Of a stretch of DNA of 64,000 nt, positions 18,192 through 25,718 are shown in pieces. The notes under the pieces are model-generated. The model was not told the DNA's origin. It saw only the letters and a list, made by a program, of their open reading frames with translations, and searched no databases. Origin of the DNA: Candidatus Zhuqueibacterota bacterium (GTDB lineage: Bacteria; Zhuqueibacterota; Zhuqueibacteria; Zhuqueibacterales; Zhuqueibacteraceae). Within the stretch, counting starts at the first letter, position 1. Each line of letters begins with the position of its first letter. The stretch spans positions 89,671-153,670 of the forward strand of contig JAKEEU010000131.1 of NCBI GenBank assembly GCA_022616415.1. Direction: 5' to 3'. A program made the translations under genes and the position numbers.

Positions 18192-18905
18192 TTACCGGAT
18201 AAGCTCGAGCATCTCCCGCACCGCTCGCTCCATGCCCACCATCACCGCTTTGGCGATGATGGCATGGCCGATGTTCAATTCCTCCATTTGTGGAATGGCG
18301 GCAATCTCACGCACGTTTTGATAATTCAACCCGTGGCCGGCGCTCACGCCGAGGCCGAGCTTGCTGGCGGCAAGCGCCATGGCGCGAATTTTCTCCAGCT
18401 CGTCGGCCACTGTGTTCAGGTTTTCCGCGCGGGCATACACGCCGGTGTGCAGCTCGACGTAATCGGCCTTCACGCGCGCCGCGGCTTTGATTTGATTGAT
18501 CTCCGGCGCGATAAACAGGCTGACGACGATATTATTGGCGCGCAAAATCATGATCGCCTCGTGCAAATATTCAAAATTGGCGATCACATCGAGGCCGCCT
18601 TCCGTCGTCAATTCTTCGCGGCGCTCGGGCACCAGCGTCACCATGTCCGGCACCACTTCGGTGGCGATCTTGACCATCTCATCGGTCGGCGCCATTTCCA
18701 TGTTCAAATGGGTTTTGACCATTTCCTTGAGCAGATAAAGATCCTTGTCTTTAATGTGCCGGCGATCCTCGCGCAAATGGCAAACGATGCCGTGCGCCCC
18801 GGCCATCTCGGCCATGACGGCCGCGGCCACCGGATCCGGCAGCTTGCTTTTGCGCGCCTCGCGCAGCGTTGCGACGTGATCCACATTTACACCCAAACGC
18901 ACCAT
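18192..18905 (-). CDS. pdxJ: pyridoxine 5'-phosphate synthase
   Basis: 237-residue TIM-barrel with the diagnostic start [18 protein letters not shown], then [18 protein letters not shown]-type strand (LNMEMAPT), [26 protein letters not shown] and [14 protein letters not shown]. PdxJ condenses deoxyxylulose phosphate with aminoacetone phosphate to make PNP in the DXP-dependent vitamin B6 route. ATG 18905 has an AAGGAGA site; codons upstream of it are simply read-through into repeats (18916-18990). Confidence 0.95.
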   Translation of the reverse strand: MVRLGVNVDHVATLREARKSKLPDPVAAAVMAEMAGAHGIVCHLREDRRHIKDKDLYLLKEMVKTHLNMEMAPTDEMVKIATEVVPDMVTLVPERREELTTEGGLDVIANFEYLHEAIMILRANNIVVSLFIAPEINQIKAAARVKADYVELHTGVYARAENLNTVADELEKIRAMALAASKLGLGVSAGHGLNYQNVREIAAIPQMEELNIGHAIIAKAVMVGMERAVREMLELIR

Positions 18906-19008
18906 GATGGTCTCCTTGTTGCTGATTGCTGGTCGCTTGATGCTTGATCCTGGATGCTCGATGCTAAGTTTGGCGAGCAGCATCCCGGATCGAGCATCCA
19001 GCATCCAG

Positions 19009-20223
19009 TTACTGCGCCCGTTGCGCCAAAATTTTTTCTTCGGAAGCTGGCTTGTGCGTCAACTCCTCGACCGGCACGAATTGAAAGCCGCGTTGAACAA
19101 GCTGCGGCGCAATCTCTTGAATCGCTTGGAGCGTGTAGCGATGCGGGTGCCCGATCGCAATGGCTGAGCCGCGGCTGGCGGCGAGATCAGCAAGCTGCCA
19201 CATTTTTTGTTGCACCTTCTCCAGGCTTTCTTCGTTATCGAGAAAGATGTCATTGATTTCAGCCTCCAAACCCATTTTCTTCGCCAACTTGAAAGCATGG
19301 GTGTTGGGATTGGTCCGGCTGTCGATGAAAAAAAGCCTGGCCTTGCCAAGCTCGTCAAAAACCGGAGCCAACAGACTGTCGCGCACCGTCGCGGCTGAGC
19401 CCATGTGATTGTTCATCCCGACGGCGTGCGGAACTGCAGCGATCGCTTTGCGCACCCGCTCGCGAATCTCCTTTTCATTCATATTAACCAGCAGACTGTA
19501 ACCGTCGCTTTCCACCCGGCGTTCCAACGCTTGCATCGGCATGTGAATGAGAATCGCTTTGCCGGCTTTGTTCAACCGCTCGGCCAGTTCCTTGGAAAAT
19601 TTCAATCCCGGAATGATCGAATAGGTGATCGGTATGTCCAGCCTGAGCAAGCTGTTGACCACGCCGCCGGTCGCATATCCAAAATCATCTATAATGATTG
19701 CGATCTTGCCGGCGTGGCGCGTGAGAGTGGGATCGGGAATGAGGCGGATCATCCCGAGCGTTTTTCCGGCAACTGAATAGGCCAAATTGGTTTCGCCGGT
19801 GCGCAAATCTTCCGTGGCGCTTTCCACTTTGCCGCCAAGCCGCCGTACTTGGTTCGACAAAACCTGATAAATGACGAGCGGATGAATTTCTTTGGGAACG
19901 CGCACGTCGCGGTTGTTGCCGTGATACTTGATCCATTCGACGCGAATCCCGAAGTTTGTCAACACGCGATCGGTGGCAAGGCGTATTCTTTCCTCTTGCG
20001 ACGGCGGTTTCACTTTCGGCCGCGCCGCCGAGGTTTCCGACGCCGGCTTGTTGAACCGGGTCGATGCCACCTTGCCGTGGCCCGCCGGCGCCGCCCTCGT
20101 CCGATCACGGCCGAGATATTCGACGCCGAGCATCACGACAATGCCAACCGAAAAGACCAGTATCAAATTTTTTTGCCACGCGGGAATGCCGAATCCTCGC
20201 GTGAGCGGGCGTCTATTCTTCAT
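19009..20223 (-). CDS. divergent polysaccharide deacetylase
   Basis: 404 residues with one N-terminal transmembrane segment ([18 protein letters not shown]) and a Pro/Lys linker. The C-terminal half is the divergent polysaccharide deacetylase family (PF04748): [74 protein letters not shown] and [15 protein letters not shown]. The probable role is periplasmic cell-wall or polysaccharide modification. The ATG overlaps the stop of the upstream lipoprotein gene (ATGA), so the two are coupled. Confidence 0.9.
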   Translation of the reverse strand: MKNRRPLTRGFGIPAWQKNLILVFSVGIVVMLGVEYLGRDRTRAAPAGHGKVASTRFNKPASETSAARPKVKPPSQEERIRLATDRVLTNFGIRVEWIKYHGNNRDVRVPKEIHPLVIYQVLSNQVRRLGGKVESATEDLRTGETNLAYSVAGKTLGMIRLIPDPTLTRHAGKIAIIIDDFGYATGGVVNSLLRLDIPITYSIIPGLKFSKELAERLNKAGKAILIHMPMQALERRVESDGYSLLVNMNEKEIRERVRKAIAAVPHAVGMNNHMGSAATVRDSLLAPVFDELGKARLFFIDSRTNPNTHAFKLAKKMGLEAEINDIFLDNEESLEKVQQKMWQLADLAASRGSAIAIGHPHRYTLQAIQEIAPQLVQRGFQFVPVEELTHKPASEEKILAQRAQ

Positions 20224-20834
20224 TGCGAGAAAGCTGCTTTCAAGGTGCTCCAGGTAAACGCGCTGCCGCTGGCAAAATCTTCCCAGCGGTAGATCGACCA
20301 TTCCTCAAATCTATTTTTGCCCAGCCAAAATCGCCCCTCGCCGGAAACTTTGCGGGGGATGCCGATGCTTTGCAGCCGATGCCGCGCAATCAGCTCGTAG
20401 CGCTGCAAATAAATGACGGATTCGCTCCCGATATCCACGGTCGACAATGAATCCAGGCGCAGGGTGAAAGCGGAATCCGGCGGCAAAGGATTGAGTATTT
20501 GCTCCAAATAGCTGCCCTCTTTTTGCAAGTTCCAGCCGTCGAATTTTCCGGGATTGGTATTGGCCACGGTCGCCTCAGGAATGAAACGAAAAGAATCCGA
20601 AAAGCAGCGCTTGTAATTCACCGCATTCAACTCGGCCAGTGCATTGCGCAAATTGACGAACACGATTCCCGGCGAGTGGGGCAAAAGCCAGGTGCTCTGC
20701 GTTCGCTGGGGAGGTTCCGGTGTACGAGTTTGGAAAGGGTTTTCGCAGGCGTTATAACCAAACACCAAACCGATCACAACCATACTGACGGGCTTCCGGA
20801 TGATTTCCTTTGCAGAATCAATCACGTCGCTCAT
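20220..20834 (-). CDS. putative lipoprotein, DUF with 'NPFxTR.PE.P' start
   Basis: Several starts are possible (TTG 20864, ATG 20834, ATG 20783). The short hydrophobic stretch MVVIGLVFGYNAC looks like a lipoprotein signal with Cys; the mature part begins ENPFQTRTPEPP and contains VFVNLRNALAELNAVNYKRCFSD, FIPEATVA and a C-terminal GEGRFWLGKNRFEEWSIYRWEDF typical of an anchored ligand-binding or assembly protein. Overlaps the deacetylase start by 4 bases, suggesting joint function at the envelope. Confidence 0.6.
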   Translation of the reverse strand: MSDVIDSAKEIIRKPVSMVVIGLVFGYNACENPFQTRTPEPPQRTQSTWLLPHSPGIVFVNLRNALAELNAVNYKRCFSDSFRFIPEATVANTNPGKFDGWNLQKEGSYLEQILNPLPPDSAFTLRLDSLSTVDIGSESVIYLQRYELIARHRLQSIGIPRKVSGEGRFWLGKNRFEEWSIYRWEDFASGSAFTWSTLKAAFSQ

Positions 20835-21055
20835 GTCCAAGGTTAGGTTCGCCGTCCGCGGCAACTCCGGGAGATGGCCTTTGTGAATATAGGAGTTGTG
20901 AAGAATTATTTCAAGCGGTATTTTAAATTTTTTCGCAAAGCGGCTTGTTTCTAAATAAAAATTTTGCTAAATTAAAGATGAGCACGACGCTGCGAAACAG
21001 CGAAAATCATCAGCCGTTCACCACGATAGGATTGTCGACGATCAACGATGGCGCG

Positions 21056-21086
21056 GCCAGTTCGGCCAAAAAGAACTGGCTTTTTT
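21056..21086 (+). terminator. intrinsic terminator 38 bases upstream of Nudix gene
   Basis: Perfect 8-bp stem GCCAGTTC/GAACTGGC (21056-21063 and 21073-21080), 9-base loop, then six T. No plus-strand gene ends here; the preceding gene is divergent. It therefore looks like an attenuator in the leader of 21124-22122 or the end of a small RNA beginning near 20980. Confidence 0.65.
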
Positions 21087-21123
21087 ATGGCCAAGGTCAG
21101 CCAACAATCACCTGAAAATTTCT

Positions 21124-22122
21124 ATGCGCTTCTGCCCCCGTTGTGCGACAAAATTGGAGAGCAAACCAATCGAGCAGCGCGAATATCTTTTCTGTCCTGC
21201 TTGTGATTATGTGCATTGGAACAACCCGATTCCGGCGGCCGGATGTTTGGTTGAAAACGGCGGCCACGTGCTGCTGATTCGCCGTAAAGCTTCGCCCCAC
21301 GCCGGCGCGTGGAGCTTGCCGGTCGGCTTCGTGCAATTTGGCGAAACCGCCGAGCAGGCCGCGGTGCGCGAAGTTGCCGAAGAAACCGGCTTGTGCGTTG
21401 AAGCCACGGCGCTGAATGGCACCTACAACGACATCATCGATGGCGAGCGCAGCCATTTGGTGCTGATTTTTCGTGGCCATATTTTAAGCGGCGAGCTCCG
21501 CGCCAGCGACGATGCGCAAGAAGTTGCCTGGTTCTCCGAAAACGATTTGCCGCCTCTTGCTTTTGCCTCCGCCAAAAGCGCCGTGGACGTGTGGCGCGCC
21601 GAGCGCAACGGTCCGCCAACGGCATACTATTATTGTCCACGCTGCCGCAGCAGGCTCGGTCGGCGCAAAATCGGCGAACGAGAGCATCCGGCATGCCCGA
21701 CTTGCGATTGGATTCATTGGATCAATCCGATTCCGGTAGCGGAAACGATCGTCACCAACAACGAAGGCCAAGTTCTGCTCATCAAAAGAAAATTGCCGCC
21801 GCGCGTCGGCGATTGGGCTTTGCCCGGCGGCCATCTCGATTGGGGCGAAAGCTCGGAAACTGCGGCCATCCGCGAAGTGCGCGAAGAAACCGGACTCGAA
21901 GTGCGCTTGACGCGGCTGCTTTGCACCATGGGCTTGCCGAGCCTGCTTAATCCGGAGCAATGCCTTTTGAAATCCATTTTCGTCGGCGAAATCGCCGGCG
22001 GAAAATTACAGGCCGGCGACGACGCGCTCGAGGCGCGATTTTTTGCCTGGGAAAACCTGCCGGAAAATTTGGCCACCGAGAGCACACGCGAAGCGCTACG
22101 ACGCTGGCGTGCGGGAGAATGA
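21124..22122 (+). CDS. double Nudix hydrolase with two zinc ribbons
   Basis: Two homologous units in one protein. Each has an N-terminal four-cysteine zinc ribbon (CPRC..CPAC near residues 4-27; CPRC..CPTC near 169-192) followed by WNNPIP/WINPIP and a Nudix fold. Nudix boxes GFVQFGETAEQAAVREVAEE TGL and GGHLDWGESSETAAIREVREE TGL have the conserved Gly, REx2EE core. Both catalytic boxes appear intact, so either domain could hydrolyse a nucleoside diphosphate derivative. Zinc-ribbon Nudix proteins include NudC-like NADH pyrophosphatases, but the NudC SQPWPFPxS tail is not evident. Start ATG 21124. Confidence 0.9.
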   Translation: MRFCPRCATKLESKPIEQREYLFCPACDYVHWNNPIPAAGCLVENGGHVLLIRRKASPHAGAWSLPVGFVQFGETAEQAAVREVAEETGLCVEATALNGTYNDIIDGERSHLVLIFRGHILSGELRASDDAQEVAWFSENDLPPLAFASAKSAVDVWRAERNGPPTAYYYCPRCRSRLGRRKIGEREHPACPTCDWIHWINPIPVAETIVTNNEGQVLLIKRKLPPRVGDWALPGGHLDWGESSETAAIREVREETGLEVRLTRLLCTMGLPSLLNPEQCLLKSIFVGEIAGGKLQAGDDALEARFFAWENLPENLATESTREALRRWRAGE

Positions 22123-22875
22123 TTTTTTTCCAAAGAAAAACCGCAGCGCTCTCCCCACGCGCCGTCCCCACGCCGCTTCGTTGTGCTCGTCGTTGATGCC
22201 GAAATAGTAAGCCAGATTCTTCCCCACCTGAAAACCTCTCCCAATAAGCGCGTCGCGCATGCTGCGATAAATCCACGCTTGATTGCCTTCCGCGCCCTCG
22301 CTGCCGTGATCGAGATAAATTTTGATTGGCGGCCCCGGCCGGGGATCGGCTTCCACCATTTTAATCGACGCCGCATCATCCCACATCCACGTGCCGGAAA
22401 GACAGCCGGCCATGCCGAACACCTCGGGATGCCACCACGCGAGATAAAACGAAATCAACCCGCCGAGCGAAGAGCCCATTACTGCGGTATGTTCACGATC
22501 CGGCAGCGTGCGATAAGTGCGGTCGATGAACGGCTTCATTTCGTCAATGAGAAATGCAGCATACTTGCGGCCGCGCTTGGGCGTGTATTCATCGGCGCGC
22601 GCGGGGGTGTTGGCGATTCCAACGATGATCATAGGCGCAATTTTTTCAGCGCGAATGAGGGTTTGAGCCGCTTCGCCCAACTGCCACGCGACGCCGGCAA
22701 ATGCCGTGGCCGGATCAAAAAGATTTTGCCCGTCGTGGACATACAAAACCGGATAACGCTGCTTCGGCGCGGTTTCATAACCTAGCGGCAGCCACACGAT
22801 CAAATCACGCTCGTTGCCGAGTATGGTCGAATGAAATTTTCGATGATAATTGAGGCGCAAGGAGGCAAAGTTCAA
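22096..22875 (-). CDS. esterase of the PF00756 (enterochelin esterase/esterase D) type
   Basis: A 259-residue alpha/beta hydrolase: ERDLIVWLPLGYE, YPVLYVHDGQNLFD, PMIIVGIANTPARADEYTP, nucleophile GSSLGGLISFY, acidic residue in KIYLDHGSEG and catalytic His in INDEHNEAAWGRR. The start codon is TTG by frame, with no strong ribosome site, so the exact N-terminus is uncertain. Convergent with the Nudix gene, overlapping it by 27 bases. Confidence 0.8.
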   Translation of the reverse strand: MNFASLRLNYHRKFHSTILGNERDLIVWLPLGYETAPKQRYPVLYVHDGQNLFDPATAFAGVAWQLGEAAQTLIRAEKIAPMIIVGIANTPARADEYTPKRGRKYAAFLIDEMKPFIDRTYRTLPDREHTAVMGSSLGGLISFYLAWWHPEVFGMAGCLSGTWMWDDAASIKMVEADPRPGPPIKIYLDHGSEGAEGNQAWIYRSMRDALIGRGFQVGKNLAYYFGINDEHNEAAWGRRVGRALRFFFGKKSFSRTPAS

Positions 22876-22920
22876 AGTTGCTGTTTTTGGAAGTTGACTC
22901 GAGGGAAAGTTGAGTTGCCC

Positions 22921-22986
22921 AAAGGCAGAATGATGATTCGGCAGAATAATTTTTTAATCATTCTGCCGAATCATTATTCTGCCTTT
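22921..22986. repeat. 29-bp imperfect inverted repeat with internal direct words
   Basis: Left arm 22921-22949, right arm 22958-22986, two mismatches; each arm holds the word GGCAGAAT twice. Located just upstream of the esterase gene and downstream of the paa cluster. Could act as a bidirectional terminator or be a mobile palindrome. Confidence 0.7.
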
Positions 22987-23025
22987 CGAAATCATCACCA
23001 CCGTGATAGTTGTTTTGGGGCTATA

Positions 23026-23265
23026 CTATAAACCACCAGCTTTGGCATTTTTCGGCTGCAAAATAAACTGCGGCAAATCCTGCGAAAGATTTTTGTCTTC
23101 CCACTTGATCCACTCGAACGGCGTCCGGCACTGCCGGCAATAAAACTGCGCGTACGCCAGCGTCGTGCCAAAATCCGTCTCCTGCTGGGTTTCCGTCGAG
23201 CCGCAAAATGGGCATACAACAGACGTGTCATTTGCCGTGTGCTTTTTGCTTTTTGCTTTTTGCAT
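23026..23265 (-). CDS. zinc ribbon protein like the C-terminus of PaaD
   Basis: 79 residues with two cysteine pairs (CPFCGS near residue 18, CRQC near 43) and the linking pattern TDFGTTLAYAQFYC...TPFEW, which is how the C-terminal zinc ribbon of PaaD (phenylacetyl-CoA epoxidase maturation factor) looks as I know it. It starts right after paaC. The matching N-terminal MIP18 domain is a separate gene at 25224-25535, so PaaD appears split. The first codons (MQKAKSKKH) come from a CTTTTTG repeat at 23241-23262. Confidence 0.7.
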   Translation of the reverse strand: MQKAKSKKHTANDTSVVCPFCGSTETQQETDFGTTLAYAQFYCRQCRTPFEWIKWEDKNLSQDLPQFILQPKNAKAGGL

Positions 23266-23268
23266 TAT

Positions 23269-24117
23269 CTAACCGTGCTCACCGAGTTTAAAGATATCAT
23301 TCTTGCTGCCGCGCAAGTGATAGAGAATGCCGTCGTCGGGTTGACCCGGCGTGCACCGCCGCACCACCGGATTCCAATATGAAAAATCAATCGGAAGCAC
23401 CGGCGCCCAATGTCCATCGCTTGGTTTTATTCCGACCGCGATGTTTTGATCGTAAGCAAGGGCGCCGGCCCAATCGAGAAAGCGCTGACGCAAGACGTCC
23501 CACGGCGCATTGATGATGCCGTGCTGTTCGAGCTTCTTCATCATGGGATGATCGAGGGGACCAAGCCATTCGAGTGTCGGAGAGAGCGCCCAGCGGCTGG
23601 CTTCTTCCAGCGCGGCTTGGGTTTGCGAATTGTAATTGGCAAGCGTGCGAAACCAGCCCTGCGCGTTGCGGAGATGGTGCTTTTCCTCCTCCACCATTTT
23701 ATCGACAAAATTCGCCACCGGCGCGAAAGACGAGTTCTGCAAGCCGGTTAAAATCACCGTAAGCGCCCCATCGGTAAAAAGATTGATCGCGACAAAATCC
23801 GCCCATTTCGCCAGCGGCCGGTCCAAACAAGCCACGTTGGCAAATTCATTCAACAGCCGCTTTTCAATCAAAGTATCCGGGCTGTCGCCAAACTGAGTAT
23901 TGATGCAGGCGTGTAAGAGACGCAAATGGCCGAATTCATCTTGCGACATGCTGCAGGCCGCAATGCACGCTTCCAGCGCTGGCGTTCCGAACGTCCATTC
24001 GCCGTAATGATAACCGAGAAACATCTTCGTATCCGCAATCGCCAGCAGCAACGAACGCACCGGCTCGCGGCAGCCGTTTGGGAGATCTTTTGCGGAGGAA
24101 AAACTTGCTGTGCTCAT
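23269..24117 (-). CDS. paaC: PaaC-like subunit of phenylacetyl-CoA epoxidase
   Basis: Ferritin-like helical protein of the PaaA/PaaC family (282 aa). The N-terminal half matches PaaC: AIADTKMFLGYHYGEWTFGTPALE. Unlike E. coli PaaC, whose diiron residues are degraded, this one has ExxH-type motifs: SQDEFGHLRLLHA and EEEKHHLRNAQGW, so a metal site may be intact. C-terminal region ends with DDGILYHLRGSKND. I chose ATG 24117; the GTG at 24144 is an alternative. A palindromic ACGTTT repeat (24140-24170) separates it from paaB. Confidence 0.75.
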   Translation of the reverse strand: MSTASFSSAKDLPNGCREPVRSLLLAIADTKMFLGYHYGEWTFGTPALEACIAACSMSQDEFGHLRLLHACINTQFGDSPDTLIEKRLLNEFANVACLDRPLAKWADFVAINLFTDGALTVILTGLQNSSFAPVANFVDKMVEEEKHHLRNAQGWFRTLANYNSQTQAALEEASRWALSPTLEWLGPLDHPMMKKLEQHGIINAPWDVLRQRFLDWAGALAYDQNIAVGIKPSDGHWAPVLPIDFSYWNPVVRRCTPGQPDDGILYHLRGSKNDIFKLGEHG

Positions 24118-24168
24118 AATTGGGTATTGTTCAATACCTTTCACGTTTTACGTTTTTACGTTTCACGC

Positions 24169-24384
24169 CTAATTCCCCCAAATCGGCACGTTCTCCGGAT
24201 TGAGCACCGGAATGATCTCGCTGCGGCGAACGACGCACATCTCCACCCACTTCTCTTCGTCGTAGGCAGTCCAGGCATAAACTTTGGCCAGCTCGTCATT
24301 CGGCGCATTGACGCTGCCGACGTGCATGATCGGCTCTTCGTGCGTCTTGCGGGCAAAAACTTCGTAAATGCGTTGGGAGGACAT
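24169..24384 (-). CDS. paaB: PaaB-like subunit of phenylacetyl-CoA epoxidase
   Basis: 71 residues with the PaaB pattern: YEVFARKTHEEPIMHVGSVNAPNDELAKVYAWTAYDEEKW, then VVRRSEIIPVL. PaaB helps assemble the PaaABC multicomponent epoxidase and docks the reductase. It is shorter than E. coli PaaB (about 95 aa), missing part of the N-terminus. Lies directly upstream of paaC. Confidence 0.7.
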   Translation of the reverse strand: MSSQRIYEVFARKTHEEPIMHVGSVNAPNDELAKVYAWTAYDEEKWVEMCVVRRSEIIPVLNPENVPIWGN

Positions 24385-24503
24385 AATCTCTGCTTTTTAA
24401 AGTGCCATGCTTTTAAGGAAGTTGCTTTTTCCGGCCATTATGCCAGCCGTTATCCCCAACGTGTGAAGCGATTAAGCTGCGCAGAACTTTTTTTGCGCTG
24501 GTG

Positions 24504-24830
24504 TTATCGGTTTGGGCGTGAAGCGTACAATTGACCATGCCGCTCCACATAATAAGGCGTATCCTTCAATTCCTCATATTCCTTTGGCGTCATGGGCCAG
24601 CAAAATGAAATCTTCAAAATTGCTGGGTCGCCGCTCAACTCATCGTGCAAGGCGTCACGGATGAGGGCGTATGGATCCAATCGGGTCTGTCGCCACTTTT
24701 GGGACAATACATAGACCCGCACATCTGTGCCATAGCCTTTCCCCAAAACAACTTCCATGTCGGGCAACTTCTTGCGAAGCCTTTTCTCCAGCGCCTGCAC
24801 AATTTTCATTTTCTCTTGCTTAGTAGCCAT
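24504..24830 (-). CDS. small BolA-fold-like protein, HEPN partner
   Basis: 108 residues, start ATG 24830 with an AGGTGAG site. I read an alpha-beta-beta-alpha-beta order: helix KMKIVQALEKRLRKKL, strands MEVVLG and VRVYVLSQKW, helix DPYALIRDALHDELS, strand ILKISFCWPMTPKEY. This resembles the BolA/small alpha-beta fold, but sequence identity is too low to name a family. It overlaps the end of the HEPN gene by 25 bases, so the two are expected to be co-translated. A second pair of the same kind is at 54397-55211. Confidence 0.5.
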   Translation of the reverse strand: MATKQEKMKIVQALEKRLRKKLPDMEVVLGKGYGTDVRVYVLSQKWRQTRLDPYALIRDALHDELSGDPAILKISFCWPMTPKEYEELKDTPYYVERHGQLYASRPNR

Positions 24831-25222
24831 AATCTCACCTCTAAAACGGCTTGTATAAACTTATGCGCATCATCAGCGCGGACAATGGCGCCACGGTACC
24901 GCATAGACACTGTCCATTCTAATATAACGTCGAAATGCTTGGTCAGCATGGACGACGCCCGCACTTCCTCCAACAATCCGGATACCCTCAATAAATATTC
25001 CAGGTTGTGTACAGCATACTCGGCGGGTAACTTGCTCGCACCAAGGAAATCGCAAACTGCTACTTTGAGCAGACACTCGATCACATAGCCGCCGAGATAC
25101 ACCGCTCCGCCGTAGCGTTTAACTTTCAGTAGGGCCTTAGCATCTTGGAACCGCGCGTTCGCCGCCTCTGACAACACCCGCTTTGGCTCTTGAGGCCACT
25201 TTGATTTTTTCATACTCCGCAT
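24806..25222 (-). CDS. HEPN-domain protein
   Basis: About 138 residues (ATG 25222; ATG 25213 also possible). All-helical with HEPN features: a helix with RYGGAVYLGGYVIECLLK, the AVHNLEYLLRVSG 'H-N-L' turn and possible RxxxxH pattern in VRADDAH. Many HEPN proteins are RNases in toxin-antitoxin or defence modules. Normally paired with a nucleotidyltransferase (MNT); here the overlapping downstream gene is a small alpha/beta protein instead. The pair is located between paaD and paaB. Confidence 0.65.
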   Translation of the reverse strand: MRSMKKSKWPQEPKRVLSEAANARFQDAKALLKVKRYGGAVYLGGYVIECLLKVAVCDFLGASKLPAEYAVHNLEYLLRVSGLLEEVRASSMLTKHFDVILEWTVSMRYRGAIVRADDAHKFIQAVLEVRLWLLSKRK

Positions 25223-25223
25223 C

Positions 25224-25535
25224 TCACACCGCGACGCCAAAGCTCTGCAAAATATCACGTCCCTGCTCGGTCAAGCGGCCCTTGTTCCACGGCGGATTCC
25301 ATACGACATTGAGTTTGACCGCAGCCACCCCCGGCAGCGCGTTCACTTTTTCCCGCACGTCCGCAAGCAGCATGTCCATTGCCGGGCAGGCAATCGCCGT
25401 GAACGTCATGTCGATTTCGATATGGCCGCTGTCACATCGGACGTCGTAAATCAAACCCATATCCACGATGCTGATCGGCATTTCGGGATCGGTGACTTCG
25501 GCAAGGGCGGACCAAATTGTTTGCAGGTCAATCAT
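25224..25535 (-). CDS. paaD: MIP18-domain protein, N-terminal part of PaaD
   Basis: 103 residues, ATG 25535. The sequence DPEMPISIVDMGLIYDV and TAIACPAMDMLLADV with the conserved Cys, then VVWNPPWNKGRLTEQGRDILQSFGV, matches PaaD (Fe-S/maturation factor needed for active epoxidase) rather than generic SufT. The usual C-terminal zinc ribbon is absent; it is encoded separately at 23026-23265. Located downstream of paaA. Confidence 0.75.
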   Translation of the reverse strand: MIDLQTIWSALAEVTDPEMPISIVDMGLIYDVRCDSGHIEIDMTFTAIACPAMDMLLADVREKVNALPGVAAVKLNVVWNPPWNKGRLTEQGRDILQSFGVAV

Positions 25536-25610
25536 CAAAAGAAACACGTAAAACTGACCGGTCACTCGCAGTGGCCGATCGCGCAATTTGACTTTCCATC
25601 ATTTTTCCCG

Positions 25611-25712
25611 TAAGAAACCACTTGTCATCGCGAGGCGCTTTTTGCCGAAGCGATCTTCTCACGGGCAAGAGACTGCTTCGCTGAAAAACGCTCGCAGTGA
25701 CGATTTCTTAGA
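25611..25712. repeat. 100-bp palindromic element (GTCATCGCGAG... type)
   Basis: A long imperfect inverted repeat: outer TAAGAAA/TTTCTTA, then TGTCATCGCGAGGCG/CGCTCGCAGTGACG, then GAAGCGATCTTCTC/GAGACTGCTTC. Such 'GTCATTGCGAG...GCAATCTC' elements are scattered in many unrelated bacteria. It sits between paaA and paaD, so the RNA would form a long hairpin in that transcript. Confidence 0.75.
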
Positions 25713-25718
25713 AGTGAT

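Noticed and set aside
18126..18947. 273-residue plus-strand ORF opposite pdxJ
   Set aside because: Antisense of a gene with unambiguous PdxJ motifs.
24141..24170. possible CRISPR-like TTTTACGTTTCACG repeats
   Set aside because: Only a degenerate palindrome of short words, no spacers or regular period.
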